From NCBI GenBank assembly GCA_040882605.1, contig JBBEAY010000017.1, forward strand, positions 1-64,000: 64,000 nucleotides of DNA, given 5' to 3'. Positions 44,939 through 53,820 of the stretch are shown here, piece after piece; position 1 is the first letter of the stretch, and every line of letters begins with the position of its first letter. A program made the translations under genes and the position numbers. The DNA comes from JAOUEA01 sp040882605 (GTDB taxonomy: Bacteria > Actinomycetota > UBA4738 > HRBIN12). The notes beneath the pieces were generated by a model that saw only the letters and a list, made by a program, of their open reading frames with translations, made no database searches and was not told where the DNA came from.

Positions 44939-45417
44939 TCGGGTGAACCCACCCGATCAGGCAACCAGGTCAGGTCGTCGTCGTAAGCCTCGAACACCGC
45001 CCGGAACTCGCCCGACGTCGCGTCGACGACCTGCACGAGAACGTTCTGCGGCGTGCATCCGTCGTCCTCACCGGTTCGGGCGGGTGAAACGAAGTCGCCC
45101 TTGGCGGTGAAGTAGCAGAGATCGTGGGTGAAGTAGACCCACGACGGCCCCCAATCGGCGCTATCGGTTGGGCTCTCGACCTCGGCCAGCGTCACCGAGA
45201 CGTCGCCGCCCCGGCCCGCACCCGGAAGATCACGCCATGCCGCCGCCGGATCGATCTCGGTCTCGAAGCCATCGACCGGCACCAGGTCGTACCCGAACGT
45301 GCCGGGGATCTCCTGCCGCTCCGATTGGTGCAACGGCTCATAGCGGCTCGGCTCGCCCTTGCCGCACGCCATGGAGACGACCGCAAGGAGCGTGAGAAAA
45401 GCGGTTGTGCATCGCAC
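44908..45417 (-). CDS. Hypothetical lipoprotein, 169 aa
   Basis: Family not recognised. GTG 45417 starts a lipoprotein signal (RCTTAFLTLLAVVSMACGKG, lipobox SMAC). The body (GTFGYDLVPVDGFETEIDP, WVYFTHDLCYFTAKGDFVSP) looks like a small beta domain with two further cysteines. A TACGCT -10 (plus 45424-45429) lies 6 nt before the GTG, so the start is at the RNA end and the longer frame to 45465 is not coding. Its last 31 bp overlap PotD copy 1 in antisense. Confidence 0.7.
   Translation of the reverse strand: MRCTTAFLTLLAVVSMACGKGEPSRYEPLHQSERQEIPGTFGYDLVPVDGFETEIDPAAAWRDLPGAGRGGDVSVTLAEVESPTDSADWGPSWVYFTHDLCYFTAKGDFVSPARTGEDDGCTPQNVLVQVVDATSGEFRAVFEAYDDDLTWLPDRVGSPDQVAGVTRFQ
44934..44961. terminator. 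Bidirectional hairpin between convergent genes
   Basis: CCTGATCGGGT (44934-44944) pairs exactly with ACCCGATCAGG (44951-44961), loop of 6 nt. It includes the stop codon of PotD copy 1 and lies inside the 3' coding end of the opposite lipoprotein gene. Confidence 0.8.
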
Positions 45418-45545
45418 ACAGCGAGCGTACCCTGGTGACTGGCTGAACCGACAGACAGCCGCCAAGGGGTTCTCAACGACGGGCGGGCGGCGTAGCGTGC
45501 ATGTGTCCGAGAAGCGCCCGCACGCCCGGAGGGATAGGGGGAGAC

Positions 45546-45830
45546 ATGTACGGAACCGTCGCGCGCACCCGGGTCAAGCTGGAGAACCGGGAGCAGCTCA
45601 GGAAGGTCACCGCGGCCCAGGGCTACGACGAGGTGCCCGGGTTCGTCAACTCGTACTTATTGTTCGAGAGCGACAGCGAGGCGACGTGGATCTTCGCCAT
45701 CTTCGCCGATCGTGCGGCGTACGAACGCAACGCGAACGATCCGGCCCAGCACGAGCGATACCTCGAATACCGCGCGCTCCTCGAAGACGAGCCCGAGTGG
45801 CACGACGGGGAGATCGAACAAGACACGTAG
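45546..45830 (+). CDS. ABM-like dimeric alpha-beta barrel protein, 94 aa
   Basis: A small protein (MYGTVARTRVKLENREQLRK...) with the ferredoxin-like pattern of antibiotic biosynthesis monooxygenase/EthD-type domains: VNSYLLFESDSEATWIFAIFADRAAYERN. Members act as small monooxygenases or dimerisation modules; none can be chosen. A GGGGGAGAC Shine-Dalgarno precedes ATG 45546. Confidence 0.65.
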   Translation: MYGTVARTRVKLENREQLRKVTAAQGYDEVPGFVNSYLLFESDSEATWIFAIFADRAAYERNANDPAQHERYLEYRALLEDEPEWHDGEIEQDT

Positions 45831-45851
45831 GCGTCGAGGAAAGCGTCGATC

Positions 45852-47069
45852 TCAATCGAGACGACCGCTCGCGCTCGGGCGAGGCGCCAGCAGTCCGGCG
45901 CCGATGATGCCGAAGGTCGCGATCACGATCACGGCCATCGCGGCGCGCAGGTCGATCGTCTGTGCGACGTAGCCGAGCAACGGCGGGCTCCAGATAAAGC
46001 CCGTGTATCCCACGGTCGTTACCGCGGCGATCGCGCTCGTCGGGTCCTCGTCGATGTCTTCGGTGAGGCTGAAGCCTGCCGGGGCCGCCGCGCTGATCAT
46101 GAAGCCGAGGATCAGGTAAGCCAGGCCCACCACGACGAGGTTGCTCGTGAGCGTCGCGAGGAGTCCTCCAGTGAGCGAGCCCACGCCCGCAACGATGATC
46201 GTGATGCGAGGACCGAGCCCGAACAGCACCCTTCCTGCGAACAGGCGCCCGAGGAAGATCGCGCCCGAGAAGGCGATGAACGCCATGGCTGCTACGCCCG
46301 CCGACGCACCGAGCTCCTCACGCAGGTACAGACCTGACCACGTGTCCATCGAGCCTTCGACGAGGAACGCGAACAGGACCACGAGGGCGGGCACCCATAG
46401 CGCCGGGGTGCGGAACAGCGCCGAGATCGAGAAGACGGTCTGCGCGCCCCCGGGATCGCGTTCAGCCGGTGCGGTGCGCGCGTTCCATGCCGCGGTGACG
46501 ACGAGCGCGAGGCCGGCGAACGCCAGCCCCCAGCGGAAGTCCACGTCGGACGCGAGCAACAGGCCCGCCACCGCCGCACCGGTCACGCCGCCCAGGGCGT
46601 ATGAAGCGTGCAGCCACTGCAGCACCGGGCGATGGGTCGCTACCTCGACCCGCTGCGCCGCCACGTTGAGGTACACGTCGATCAGGCCGTTGCCGGCGCC
46701 GACGAGCAGGAACCCGAGAGCGACAAGGGCTGTGGGCTGGTAGGCGATGACGAGCGAGCCGACCGCGAGAAAGATCAATGAGGCCGGCACGGTGACGGTG
46801 AGCGGCTGGCGTTGTAGCCGTGGGGCGACGAGCAGCATGACCGCGATGGCCGCCGCGGAGAGCAGCGTGTACAACCCGCCAAGTCGGCTAACAGAGAGAT
46901 CGTGGAACCGTTGGAAATCGTAGATCACGATCACCCACACTCCCCAGTACTGACCGAACGCCAGGTAGCCGGCCAGCAGGGGCAGGGTCGCCCGCCGGGC
47001 CGCCGACGCATCGAGCGAGCCGTCGAGCTCGAGCTTCGGGGTGCCTGCGGGCCGGGCGAGCTCGTCCAT
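45852..47069 (-). CDS. MFS transporter, FucP/YbjJ-like
   Basis: A 405-aa permease with 12 predicted helices. Typical MFS features: LLAGYLAFGQYWGVWVIVIYD in helix 1, LVGAGNGLIDVYLNVAAQRVE in helix 4, and the central loop PAERDPGGAQ between halves. The GNGLIDVYLN region resembles the inner-membrane YbjJ/FucP group for sugars or unknown solutes. No regulator or enzyme is paired with it. Substrate unknown. Confidence 0.83.
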   Translation of the reverse strand: MDELARPAGTPKLELDGSLDASAARRATLPLLAGYLAFGQYWGVWVIVIYDFQRFHDLSVSRLGGLYTLLSAAAIAVMLLVAPRLQRQPLTVTVPASLIFLAVGSLVIAYQPTALVALGFLLVGAGNGLIDVYLNVAAQRVEVATHRPVLQWLHASYALGGVTGAAVAGLLLASDVDFRWGLAFAGLALVVTAAWNARTAPAERDPGGAQTVFSISALFRTPALWVPALVVLFAFLVEGSMDTWSGLYLREELGASAGVAAMAFIAFSGAIFLGRLFAGRVLFGLGPRITIIVAGVGSLTGGLLATLTSNLVVVGLAYLILGFMISAAAPAGFSLTEDIDEDPTSAIAAVTTVGYTGFIWSPPLLGYVAQTIDLRAAMAVIVIATFGIIGAGLLAPRPSASGRLD

Positions 47070-47124
47070 CGGGGCATGATGCCACGCCGATCGCTCGGAC
47101 CCCTCGAACCTGGCGGGGCTGCCT

Positions 47125-47148
47125 GGCTATCGCTTCACTCTTGAGCCC
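47125..47148. repeat. Diverged copy of the hairpin repeat
   Basis: The core CTATCGCTTCACTCTTGAGC matches the 15.7-kb repeat core at about 18 of 21 positions with one deletion. The arms differ (GGCT/AGCC instead of GCGCT/AGCGC) but still pair, which suggests that the hairpin itself is conserved. It lies between the MFS gene and PotA. Confidence 0.5.
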
Positions 47149-47160
47149 TACGAGCGCTGC

Positions 47161-47191
47161 TTGACCGTTCATGGCCCGACTGGACTAGACT
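47161..47191 (+). promoter_or_regulatory. potA promoter
   Basis: TTGACC (47161-47166) and TAGACT (47186-47191) precede the potA ATG, with the -10 box 8 nt from the start codon. The 19-bp spacing is long, but the -10 box and a leaderless start fit. Confidence 0.5.
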
Positions 47192-47199
47192 CAGCGACC

Positions 47200-48318
47200 A
47201 TGGCAGGCGGAGAGGTTCAACTCGTCGATCTCGTCAAGCGGTTCGGAGACTTCACGGCGGTCGCCGGCATCAACCTGGACATGCCCTCGGGCGAGTTCTT
47301 CTCGCTGCTCGGGCCGTCGGGCTGCGGCAAGACGACGTCTCTACGCATGATCGCCGGGTTCGAGCGCCCGAGTGAAGGTCAGATCCTGCTCGATGGGGTC
47401 GACATGGCGCAGACACCCCCGCACAAGCGCAACGTGAACACCGTGTTCCAGAACTACGCGCTGTTCCCGCACCTTACTGTCGAGGAGAACGTCGCGTTCG
47501 GGCTGAAGTACAAGAACGTGTCGAAGCAGGAGATGCGCGAGCAGGTCGGGCGGTCCCTCGAGCTCGTGGCGCTCACCGGGTTCGGATCGAGGCGCCCTAC
47601 GCAGCTCTCGGGTGGCCAGCAACAGCGCGTCGCACTCGCGCGCGCCCTGATCCTCAACCCCGCCGTGCTCTTGCTCGACGAGCCGCTCGGCGCCCTCGAC
47701 GCGAAGCTCCGCAAACGCCTGCAGATCGAGCTGAAGGCCCTACAGGAAGAGGTCGGCATCACGTTCATCTACGTGACGCACGACCAGGAAGAGGCGCTCA
47801 CGATGTCGGACCGTATCGCGGTCATGTCGCAGGGACGCGTCGAGCAGGTGGGCCCGCCCAAGGAGATCTACGAAGAGCCCGCCACTGCGTACGTGGCCGA
47901 CTTCCTCGGCGTGTCGAACCTGATGGACGCGACCGCTCTGGGCCAGACCGCGAACGGGTGCTCCGTGTCGATCGGCGAGTTCTCGTTCACCGCGGGACAA
48001 GGTGATGAGGACACCCGCGGTTCGGCGAAGGTGACGATCCGCCCAGAGCGCGTGAGCCTCGAGGCGCAGGGCACGACCGGTGAGAACCGGGTTCCTGCCA
48101 TGGTCGAGCGCGTCGTCTACGTCGGGTCCGTGCTGCAGGTGATCGTGAACCTCGCGCCCGGACAGCGCATCCAGGCGTGGTTGCAGAACGAGGGCGGCGC
48201 GATGCCGTACGAGTCGGGCGCTCCGGTCACGGTGCACCTTCCCGTCGAGGCGCTCCGCGTGCTGCCCGAGGCAGGAACGGCAGTGATGGAGAGCGGCGAG
48301 CTCGATGACGAGCCGTAG
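47200..48318 (+). CDS. potA: Polyamine ABC transporter ATP-binding protein PotA
   Basis: A 372-aa ATPase for spermidine/putrescine-type import: Walker A GPSGCGKTT (38-46), Q-loop FQNYALFPHLTV, signature LSGGQQQR (136-143), Walker B VLLLDEP (156-162), switch His in YVTHDQEEAL and a C-terminal TOBE domain from about 240. ATG 47200 is chosen from the leaderless promoter. It is transcribed towards potC, and the two stop codons are only 3 bp apart. The transporter is therefore split over two convergent transcripts, unlike the usual single pot operon. Confidence 0.92.
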   Translation: MAGGEVQLVDLVKRFGDFTAVAGINLDMPSGEFFSLLGPSGCGKTTSLRMIAGFERPSEGQILLDGVDMAQTPPHKRNVNTVFQNYALFPHLTVEENVAFGLKYKNVSKQEMREQVGRSLELVALTGFGSRRPTQLSGGQQQRVALARALILNPAVLLLDEPLGALDAKLRKRLQIELKALQEEVGITFIYVTHDQEEALTMSDRIAVMSQGRVEQVGPPKEIYEEPATAYVADFLGVSNLMDATALGQTANGCSVSIGEFSFTAGQGDEDTRGSAKVTIRPERVSLEAQGTTGENRVPAMVERVVYVGSVLQVIVNLAPGQRIQAWLQNEGGAMPYESGAPVTVHLPVEALRVLPEAGTAVMESGELDDEP

Positions 48319-48321
48319 CTC

Positions 48322-49239
48322 CTATAGCTGCGCGAAGCTCCCCACGTCGGCGCCTTGCTGTCCCTTGGAATAGCGGCGGTACAGCAGGTATCCGACCACG
48401 ATCACCAACATCGTTGCGAACAGCATGACGGTGGCGGCGGCGTTCACGGCAGGGGTCGGTGACGCCCTCGCCGCCGAATAGATCTTGACCGAGAGCGGTT
48501 CGCTGGAAGCCGCACCGGACAGGAAGCGCACGATCACGAAGTCGTCGACCGAGTCGGCGAAGACGACAGCGATGCTCGCGAGGATCGCCGGTGACAGCAG
48601 CGGCAGCAGCACCCGGCGGATCGACTGCGACGGCTTCGCGCCGAGGTCCATCGCGGCCTCCTCGTACTCGGGCCCGATCGATAACAGCCGCGCGCGAACG
48701 ATCACGAGCGGATACGACATCTGGAACGTGACGAGCCCAAGGATCTGCACGTTCGTTCCGAGGTTGAACACGTTGTTCAGCAGTTGCGTGAACATGAGGA
48801 ACAGGGAGACGCCCAGGATCATCTCGGGGAGCACGAACGACAGCAGCATCAGGAAGTTCGCCGAGCGCGCGGGACGCCCGTGCCAGCGGTCGATGCCGAT
48901 CGCGAACGCGGTGCCCAGGGGCACGGCGAGTACCACGGTCGACAGCGCCAATCTGAACGTCTGGAACATCGCCCGGCGCAGATCAGGGTCGCGGAACAAC
49001 GAGTCGAACTCGTCGCCGGTCCACCAGCGCAGCGAGAAACCCTGCCACGTGCTGCGAGACCGTCCCGCGTTGAACGAGAAGATGACCGCGATCAGCACCG
49101 GGAGCAACGACCACAACAAGTAGCCGATCGTGATGCCCTGCAGGAAGTAGGGCTTGCGCCAGGGATCACGGAAGAAGCTCTGCCGAATACGTGCTCGCGG
49201 CACAGCGGCCGTGCGATCGGTGGCGACGATCTCGCTCAC
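48322..49239 (-). CDS. potC: Polyamine ABC transporter permease PotC
   Basis: A 305-aa inner-membrane permease with six helices and the EAA loop YEEAAMDLGAKPSQSIRRVLLP that docks to PotA. The N-terminus is extended (IVATDRTAAVPRARIRQSF). GTG 49239 overlaps the potB stop (GTGA). It is the last gene of potD-potB-potC on the minus strand. Confidence 0.92.
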   Translation of the reverse strand: MSEIVATDRTAAVPRARIRQSFFRDPWRKPYFLQGITIGYLLWSLLPVLIAVIFSFNAGRSRSTWQGFSLRWWTGDEFDSLFRDPDLRRAMFQTFRLALSTVVLAVPLGTAFAIGIDRWHGRPARSANFLMLLSFVLPEMILGVSLFLMFTQLLNNVFNLGTNVQILGLVTFQMSYPLVIVRARLLSIGPEYEEAAMDLGAKPSQSIRRVLLPLLSPAILASIAVVFADSVDDFVIVRFLSGAASSEPLSVKIYSAARASPTPAVNAAATVMLFATMLVIVVGYLLYRRYSKGQQGADVGSFAQL

Positions 49240-50192
49240 GCTCGCTCCGCGGCGCGCTTGGTCTCTCGCAGGTAGTAGAGCATCGGCACGACGACGATCA
49301 CCATGAGCACGATCGTGAGCGAACCGGCTTCCGGGCCCTGGCCGGCGCCGAACACGGTGAGGCTGATCAGGTTGCCGAGCATCGATGTCTGTGTGCTGCC
49401 CAGCAGGTCGTTCGTGTAGTAGTCGCCGAACATCGGCAGCGACACGATCACCATGCCGGCGAGGATCGCCGGCTTCGACAGCGGAAGCGTCACGCGCCTG
49501 AAGGTCTGCGCTGGGCTCGCGCCCAGGTCGCGTCCGGCTTCGAGCAGGTTCTGGTTGATGCGGTCGAGCGATCCGAACAAGGGCAGGATCATGAACGGGA
49601 TGTAGCCGTAGACGAGCCCGAGGATGACTGTGACGGGCTTGCCTGCGAGCCAGTTCACAGGTTCGGCGAAGATGCTCCAGATGTCGCTGATGTAGCCGTC
49701 GGGCGTGAGCAGCGACTGCCATGCGTAGATGCGCATCAGATAGCTGATCCAGAACGGTGACACGAGGAGCACGAGGATCAAAACCCGATACTTCCCGGCG
49801 TATCGGGCCGCGTAATACGCGACCGCATAGCCGAGCACTAGGCAGATCACGCTGGCGAAGGATACGAACACGAACGTGCGGATCAGTGGCTGCAGGTAGA
49901 TCGTGTCGTTCGCGTAGAATTTCTGCAGCGTGGTGTCGAACGTGGCGAAGCTCCAGTACCACGGTTGGTACACGGGAAGGGGCGTACGGAACAGCGGCTC
50001 GACGTAGCCGAAGGCGACCGAGAGCACCGTGTAGAACGGCAGCAGGAACAGCACCGCCAACCAGAGGATGCCCGGCAGGGTGAACGAGGGCCAGTACCAA
50101 CGAGGGAACCAGGCGCCTCCGCGCCCAGCCGCCTCGTCGGCCCTGTTCCTCCTGCGGCCCTTGGACTCCGCGGTCGTCTCTGCGCTCGCCAT
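49236..50192 (-). CDS. potB: Polyamine ABC transporter permease PotB
   Basis: A 318-aa permease with six helices, the EAA loop LLEAGRDLGASPAQTFRRVTLPL, and a hydrophilic N-terminal head (AETTAESKGRRRNRADEAAG). The start codon immediately follows the potD stop, so translation is coupled. Together with PotC it forms the membrane channel. Confidence 0.92.
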   Translation of the reverse strand: MASAETTAESKGRRRNRADEAAGRGGAWFPRWYWPSFTLPGILWLAVLFLLPFYTVLSVAFGYVEPLFRTPLPVYQPWYWSFATFDTTLQKFYANDTIYLQPLIRTFVFVSFASVICLVLGYAVAYYAARYAGKYRVLILVLLVSPFWISYLMRIYAWQSLLTPDGYISDIWSIFAEPVNWLAGKPVTVILGLVYGYIPFMILPLFGSLDRINQNLLEAGRDLGASPAQTFRRVTLPLSKPAILAGMVIVSLPMFGDYYTNDLLGSTQTSMLGNLISLTVFGAGQGPEAGSLTIVLMVIVVVPMLYYLRETKRAAERA

Positions 50193-51491
50193 CTAGCCGC
50201 CGGCCTGGATCGCGCTCCAGGCGTCGAGCCAGAGTGTGTCGACCTCTGGGCTGAGCTGGGTCTGGACCAGAGCGGTGGCGAACATCTCCTCGGTGACAAC
50301 CGCACGATCCAGCGCCGGCGGCACCACGTTGTCGTCGATCAGGGTTTGCGGCTCGATCGAGGTGAACGGCGGTTGATAGCCGTTCCAGTCGGCGAAGTTC
50401 ACGTATCCCCACTTCTCGTCGAGGAAGAAGTTGAGGAACTCGTGGGCGAGGCGAGGGCTCTTCGAGGTCGTCGGGATCGTGATGGTGTCGTTGCCGATGA
50501 GCCCCGGCTCGTCTTCGGGATACCAGAAGCCGAGCACGTCCTCGCTGGTTCCCTTGGGCAGGTACCACTTCGCACCCACGATGTCGCCCGACCACGCCTG
50601 CGACACGGTGAACTCGCCTTCGGGAAGCTTCGCGTAGGTGCCGTTGATGCGGAGCTGCCCGTCGAGGTCGTTCACGATCTCGAGGATCGCGTCCTTCGCG
50701 GCGGTGATCTCGACGGGATCGCTGGAGTTCGGGTCGGTGCCTCCATTGCGGATCATCGCCATGCCGAGCGCGTCGCGGTACGAGTCGTAGTAGGCGATCT
50801 CACCCGCGTACTCCGGGTTCCAGAGCATCTCGTAGCCTTGCGCGGCCGCATCGGCATCATCGATGCGGTCACGCCTATATGCCACACCTGTGGTGTAGAT
50901 CACGTACGGCACGGTGTAGCGCGCACCCAGGTCGTAGAACGGGCCCGGGTCCGAGAAGCTCGGCCACACGTTGGCCTTGAGGTTCGGGATGAGCTCGTGG
51001 TTGAGGGGCTGGATCAGGGGTCCGCTCTCGTTGCCCTGCACGAGCCGCGAGATGTAGTCGGTGGTGGGGAAGAAGACGTCTGGCTGCACCTGGCCCGAGT
51101 TGAGCTTCTGGATGCCCTCTTCCATGTTATTGAAGGTGGTCCACTCGACCGTGACGCCGTACTCGTCCTCGAAGGCCTGCAGGACCTTCTTGTACATGTA
51201 GGCGTCCCAGTTGTAGACCTGCAGGGTCGCGCCCTCTTCGATCGGCGTGCCGGTCGCGATCGCTTCGCCGTTCAGCGGAAGCTCGACCGGGTTGTCGGGA
51301 CGGGCGAGCGGGATCTCGCCGGTGCCGGTGCCGCTGCCATCGCCACCGGATGAGGTACCCGGCTTGTCACATGCAGCGAGGACCGCCGCCAACGAAGGAG
51401 CGACGATCGCGCCGCCGGCCGCCCTGGTCAGGAACTGCCGTCGCGACCAGTGTCGAGACGAGTCGTTGCCCATCGGGTGCCTGCCTGCCAT
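50193..51491 (-). CDS. potD: Polyamine ABC transporter substrate-binding lipoprotein PotD, copy 2
   Basis: A 432-aa Tat-type lipoprotein: HWSRRQFLTRAAGGAIVAPS signal and lipobox VLAAC, then a Gly/Ser linker and the PotD fold (LQVYNWDAYMYKKVLQAFED, VFFPTTDYISRLV, YTVPYVIYTTGVAYRRD, EGEFTVSQAWSGDIVG, FADWNGYQPPFTS). ATG 51491 has GAGGAGGGG before it and begins the potDBC operon. A Tat signal implies export of a folded binding protein. Ligand (spermidine, putrescine or another cation) is not readable. Confidence 0.92.
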   Translation of the reverse strand: MAGRHPMGNDSSRHWSRRQFLTRAAGGAIVAPSLAAVLAACDKPGTSSGGDGSGTGTGEIPLARPDNPVELPLNGEAIATGTPIEEGATLQVYNWDAYMYKKVLQAFEDEYGVTVEWTTFNNMEEGIQKLNSGQVQPDVFFPTTDYISRLVQGNESGPLIQPLNHELIPNLKANVWPSFSDPGPFYDLGARYTVPYVIYTTGVAYRRDRIDDADAAAQGYEMLWNPEYAGEIAYYDSYRDALGMAMIRNGGTDPNSSDPVEITAAKDAILEIVNDLDGQLRINGTYAKLPEGEFTVSQAWSGDIVGAKWYLPKGTSEDVLGFWYPEDEPGLIGNDTITIPTTSKSPRLAHEFLNFFLDEKWGYVNFADWNGYQPPFTSIEPQTLIDDNVVPPALDRAVVTEEMFATALVQTQLSPEVDTLWLDAWSAIQAGG

Positions 51492-51631
51492 GCGAACCCC
51501 TCCTCGCTCCGCGCCCAGCGAGAGCTGAGCGGGCTCAACTTCAATGGCGCTGAGTACCATAGGTGCACCGTGCTATGCAAGTGTCACCCATGTGCACCGC
51601 CAGTCGATAGTCCGTTCGGACCCCGACACTG

Positions 51632-52870
51632 ATGCATACGCAGCGCCGGGCGATCGTGGTTGGCGCCGGGTTGGCGGGACTGTCGGCGGCCCGCTCGTTG
51701 GCCGACCAGGGCGTCAACGTCGCGGTGCTCGAAACTCGCGAGCGCGTGGGTGGCAGGGTCTGGTCGGTCACCCTCACGAACGGGGCCATCGTCGAGCTCG
51801 GCGCCGAGTGGATCATGGCCGATGACACGGCACTGCGGGAAACGGCCTCGAGGTTCGGGGTCGAACTCGTCGACACCGGAGCCTCGTACGGTCGCCGCGA
51901 GCCATGGGGAGTCGGAGCGGCGTCGCTCGATGTACAGGATGGATTCGTCGAGTCGGCGAACTTCGCGCTCGCTCGGCTGACGGCCGGCGAGGTCTCGACC
52001 ATGAGCGTGGGGGCCTTCCTGGCGTCGGTCGACGGCGATGAAGCAGCGCGCGCGATCGTGATGAGACGGCTCGCCGGCACGTGTGCGCGGGACCTGTATG
52101 AGGTTGCGCTCACGTCGTTCAACGGCGACCGGCCGTTCTCGGCTCACGGCGCTCGTTACTTCCGGGCGGGTACGGGCAACCAGACGCTCGCGCTCGAGCT
52201 TGCGTCTTCGCTGCCCGACGTGCGCACCGGCCAGGCCGTCGATGTGATCGAGCACGACGAGCGGGGGGTCACGGTGCGTGTGGGTCCGCACGCCGAGCGC
52301 GCCGATGCGGTGGTGGTCGCGGCGCCGGCGCCGATCGTGTCGCGACTCTCGTTCACCCCCGCGCTGCCCGGTGATCTCGCCTCGGCGCTCGCGGAGCTGC
52401 CGATGGGCGTGGCGTCGAAGTTCGCCGTCGCAACGAAGGAACGACCCGTTGCGCGATCTCGCCAGGCTTCAGACCGGTCGATGTGGTGTTGGACCGCGAA
52501 GGGCGCCGACGACAGGGCGAGGAAGTGCGTCGCGTCGTTCGCGGGCTCGCCGGCGGCCCACGATTCGCTCGGCCTTCACCGCGGCGAGCCCACAACTTGG
52601 CTCGAGGCCGTGCGCGCGATGAACCCGGATCTCACCTTCGTCGATGAGCCCGTGCTCTACACCTGGGCCGACGACCCGTACACGCTCGGGGCCTACTCGA
52701 GCTGGGACGCGGCGTCGTGGTCCCGACGTGAAGTGTTCGCTCGACCCGTCGGTCGCATCGCGTTCGCTGGAGAGCACACCGCCGGCGATCGCCACGGCAC
52801 GATGGAGGGTGCCCTTCGTTCGGGAAAGCGAGCGGCGGAACATGTCGTCGCCCTGCTCGGCGCTGACTGA
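51632..52870 (+). CDS. Flavin monoamine oxidase family protein
   Basis: A 412-aa amine oxidase with the FAD motif AIVVGAGLAGLSAARSL (residues 7-23) and ETRERVGGRVWS, GAEWIMADD, a conserved WADDPYTLGAYSSW and the C-terminal FAD-binding FAGEHTAGDRHGTMEGALRSG. It oxidises primary or polyamine substrates to imines with H2O2 release. It is divergent from potD (140 bp apart), so imported polyamines are the likely substrate. Members of this family also act on aromatic monoamines. Confidence 0.88.
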   Translation: MHTQRRAIVVGAGLAGLSAARSLADQGVNVAVLETRERVGGRVWSVTLTNGAIVELGAEWIMADDTALRETASRFGVELVDTGASYGRREPWGVGAASLDVQDGFVESANFALARLTAGEVSTMSVGAFLASVDGDEAARAIVMRRLAGTCARDLYEVALTSFNGDRPFSAHGARYFRAGTGNQTLALELASSLPDVRTGQAVDVIEHDERGVTVRVGPHAERADAVVVAAPAPIVSRLSFTPALPGDLASALAELPMGVASKFAVATKERPVARSRQASDRSMWCWTAKGADDRARKCVASFAGSPAAHDSLGLHRGEPTTWLEAVRAMNPDLTFVDEPVLYTWADDPYTLGAYSSWDAASWSRREVFARPVGRIAFAGEHTAGDRHGTMEGALRSGKRAAEHVVALLGAD

Positions 52871-52980
52871 TCGGCTCGAACGCCGCCGACGGCTTGGGTC
52901 CTGCAGTTGCTAGCATCGCGCCCACCCACCGCGTCGACACGACGACTGAGGACACGACGACAGAGAGAAGAGGGATATCC

Positions 52981-53820
52981 GTGAGCGATCCAACCGCCTA
53001 CACCGACGCCGTGCTGCTCATCGACGACATCGGGCCCGTGCGGCGCCTGACGATGAACCGACCGGATGCTCTCAACGCCCTGAACGGAGAGCTGCTCGAG
53101 GCGATGTCCGAGGCGGTCCGTGATGCGGGGCGTGACGACTCGGTCAGCGTCGTGATCGTGCGCGGCGCCGGGCGCGCGTTCTGCGCGGGCTACGACCTGA
53201 ACGAAGACGCCGAGGGCGGCGAGCACGACGCCCGCTACTGGCACGAGGAGCTTGCGCTGTCGACCGAGCGCATGCTCGAGCTCACCGACTGTCCCAAACC
53301 AACGATCGCCCAAGTGCACTCGTACTGCCTGGCCGGCGGCACAGACCTGATGCTCGCGTGCGACCTCGCTGTGGTGGCCGACGACGCGAAGTTCGGCTAC
53401 GTCGATATCCGCTTCGGCTCGGGCGTCGTGTCGATGTTCCTGCCGTGGGTGGTGGGGGTGCGCCAGGCCAAGGAGATGCTCTTCACCGGGGAGGACCGCG
53501 TGAGTGCCGACGAGGCCTTGCGCATCGGCATGGTGAACCGCGTCGTGGCGCCCGGCGACCTCGACGACGCGACGCTCGCGCTCGCGAACGAGATCGCGAA
53601 GAACGAGCCGTTCGTGATCCAGACGACGAAGCGCGCGGTGAACAGGGCGTGGGACGTCGCCGGCTTCCGCGCCGCGATGGCGTCGAACACCGAGCTCGAC
53701 GTGTTGATCGAGACGACGAACCTTCCGGCTCGCGACGAGTTCCGTCGCATCACGCAGGAGCAAGGCCTCAAGGCCGCGATCGCATGGCGCGACGCGCGCT
53801 TCCGCGACGAGCAGGCGTGA
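52981..53820 (+). CDS. Enoyl-CoA hydratase/isomerase (crotonase) family protein
   Basis: A 279-aa crotonase-fold enzyme with oxyanion-hole segments RGAGRAFCAGYDL and CLAGGTDLMLACDL. The two glutamates of true hydratases are replaced by Asp122 (GGTDL) and Asp142 (FGYVDIRFG), so hydration is uncertain and another CoA-thioester reaction is possible. GTG 52981 follows GAGGGAT. TAGCAT (52911-52916) is a likely -10. It overlaps the acyl-CoA synthetase gene by GTGA. Confidence 0.83.
   Translation: MSDPTAYTDAVLLIDDIGPVRRLTMNRPDALNALNGELLEAMSEAVRDAGRDDSVSVVIVRGAGRAFCAGYDLNEDAEGGEHDARYWHEELALSTERMLELTDCPKPTIAQVHSYCLAGGTDLMLACDLAVVADDAKFGYVDIRFGSGVVSMFLPWVVGVRQAKEMLFTGEDRVSADEALRIGMVNRVVAPGDLDDATLALANEIAKNEPFVIQTTKRAVNRAWDVAGFRAAMASNTELDVLIETTNLPARDEFRRITQEQGLKAAIAWRDARFRDEQA

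Noticed and set aside
48322..50595. A long minus-strand frame spanning potC and potB
   Set aside because: Only its last 305 codons (potC) carry protein motifs. The rest is out of frame with potB, which has its own permease sequence.
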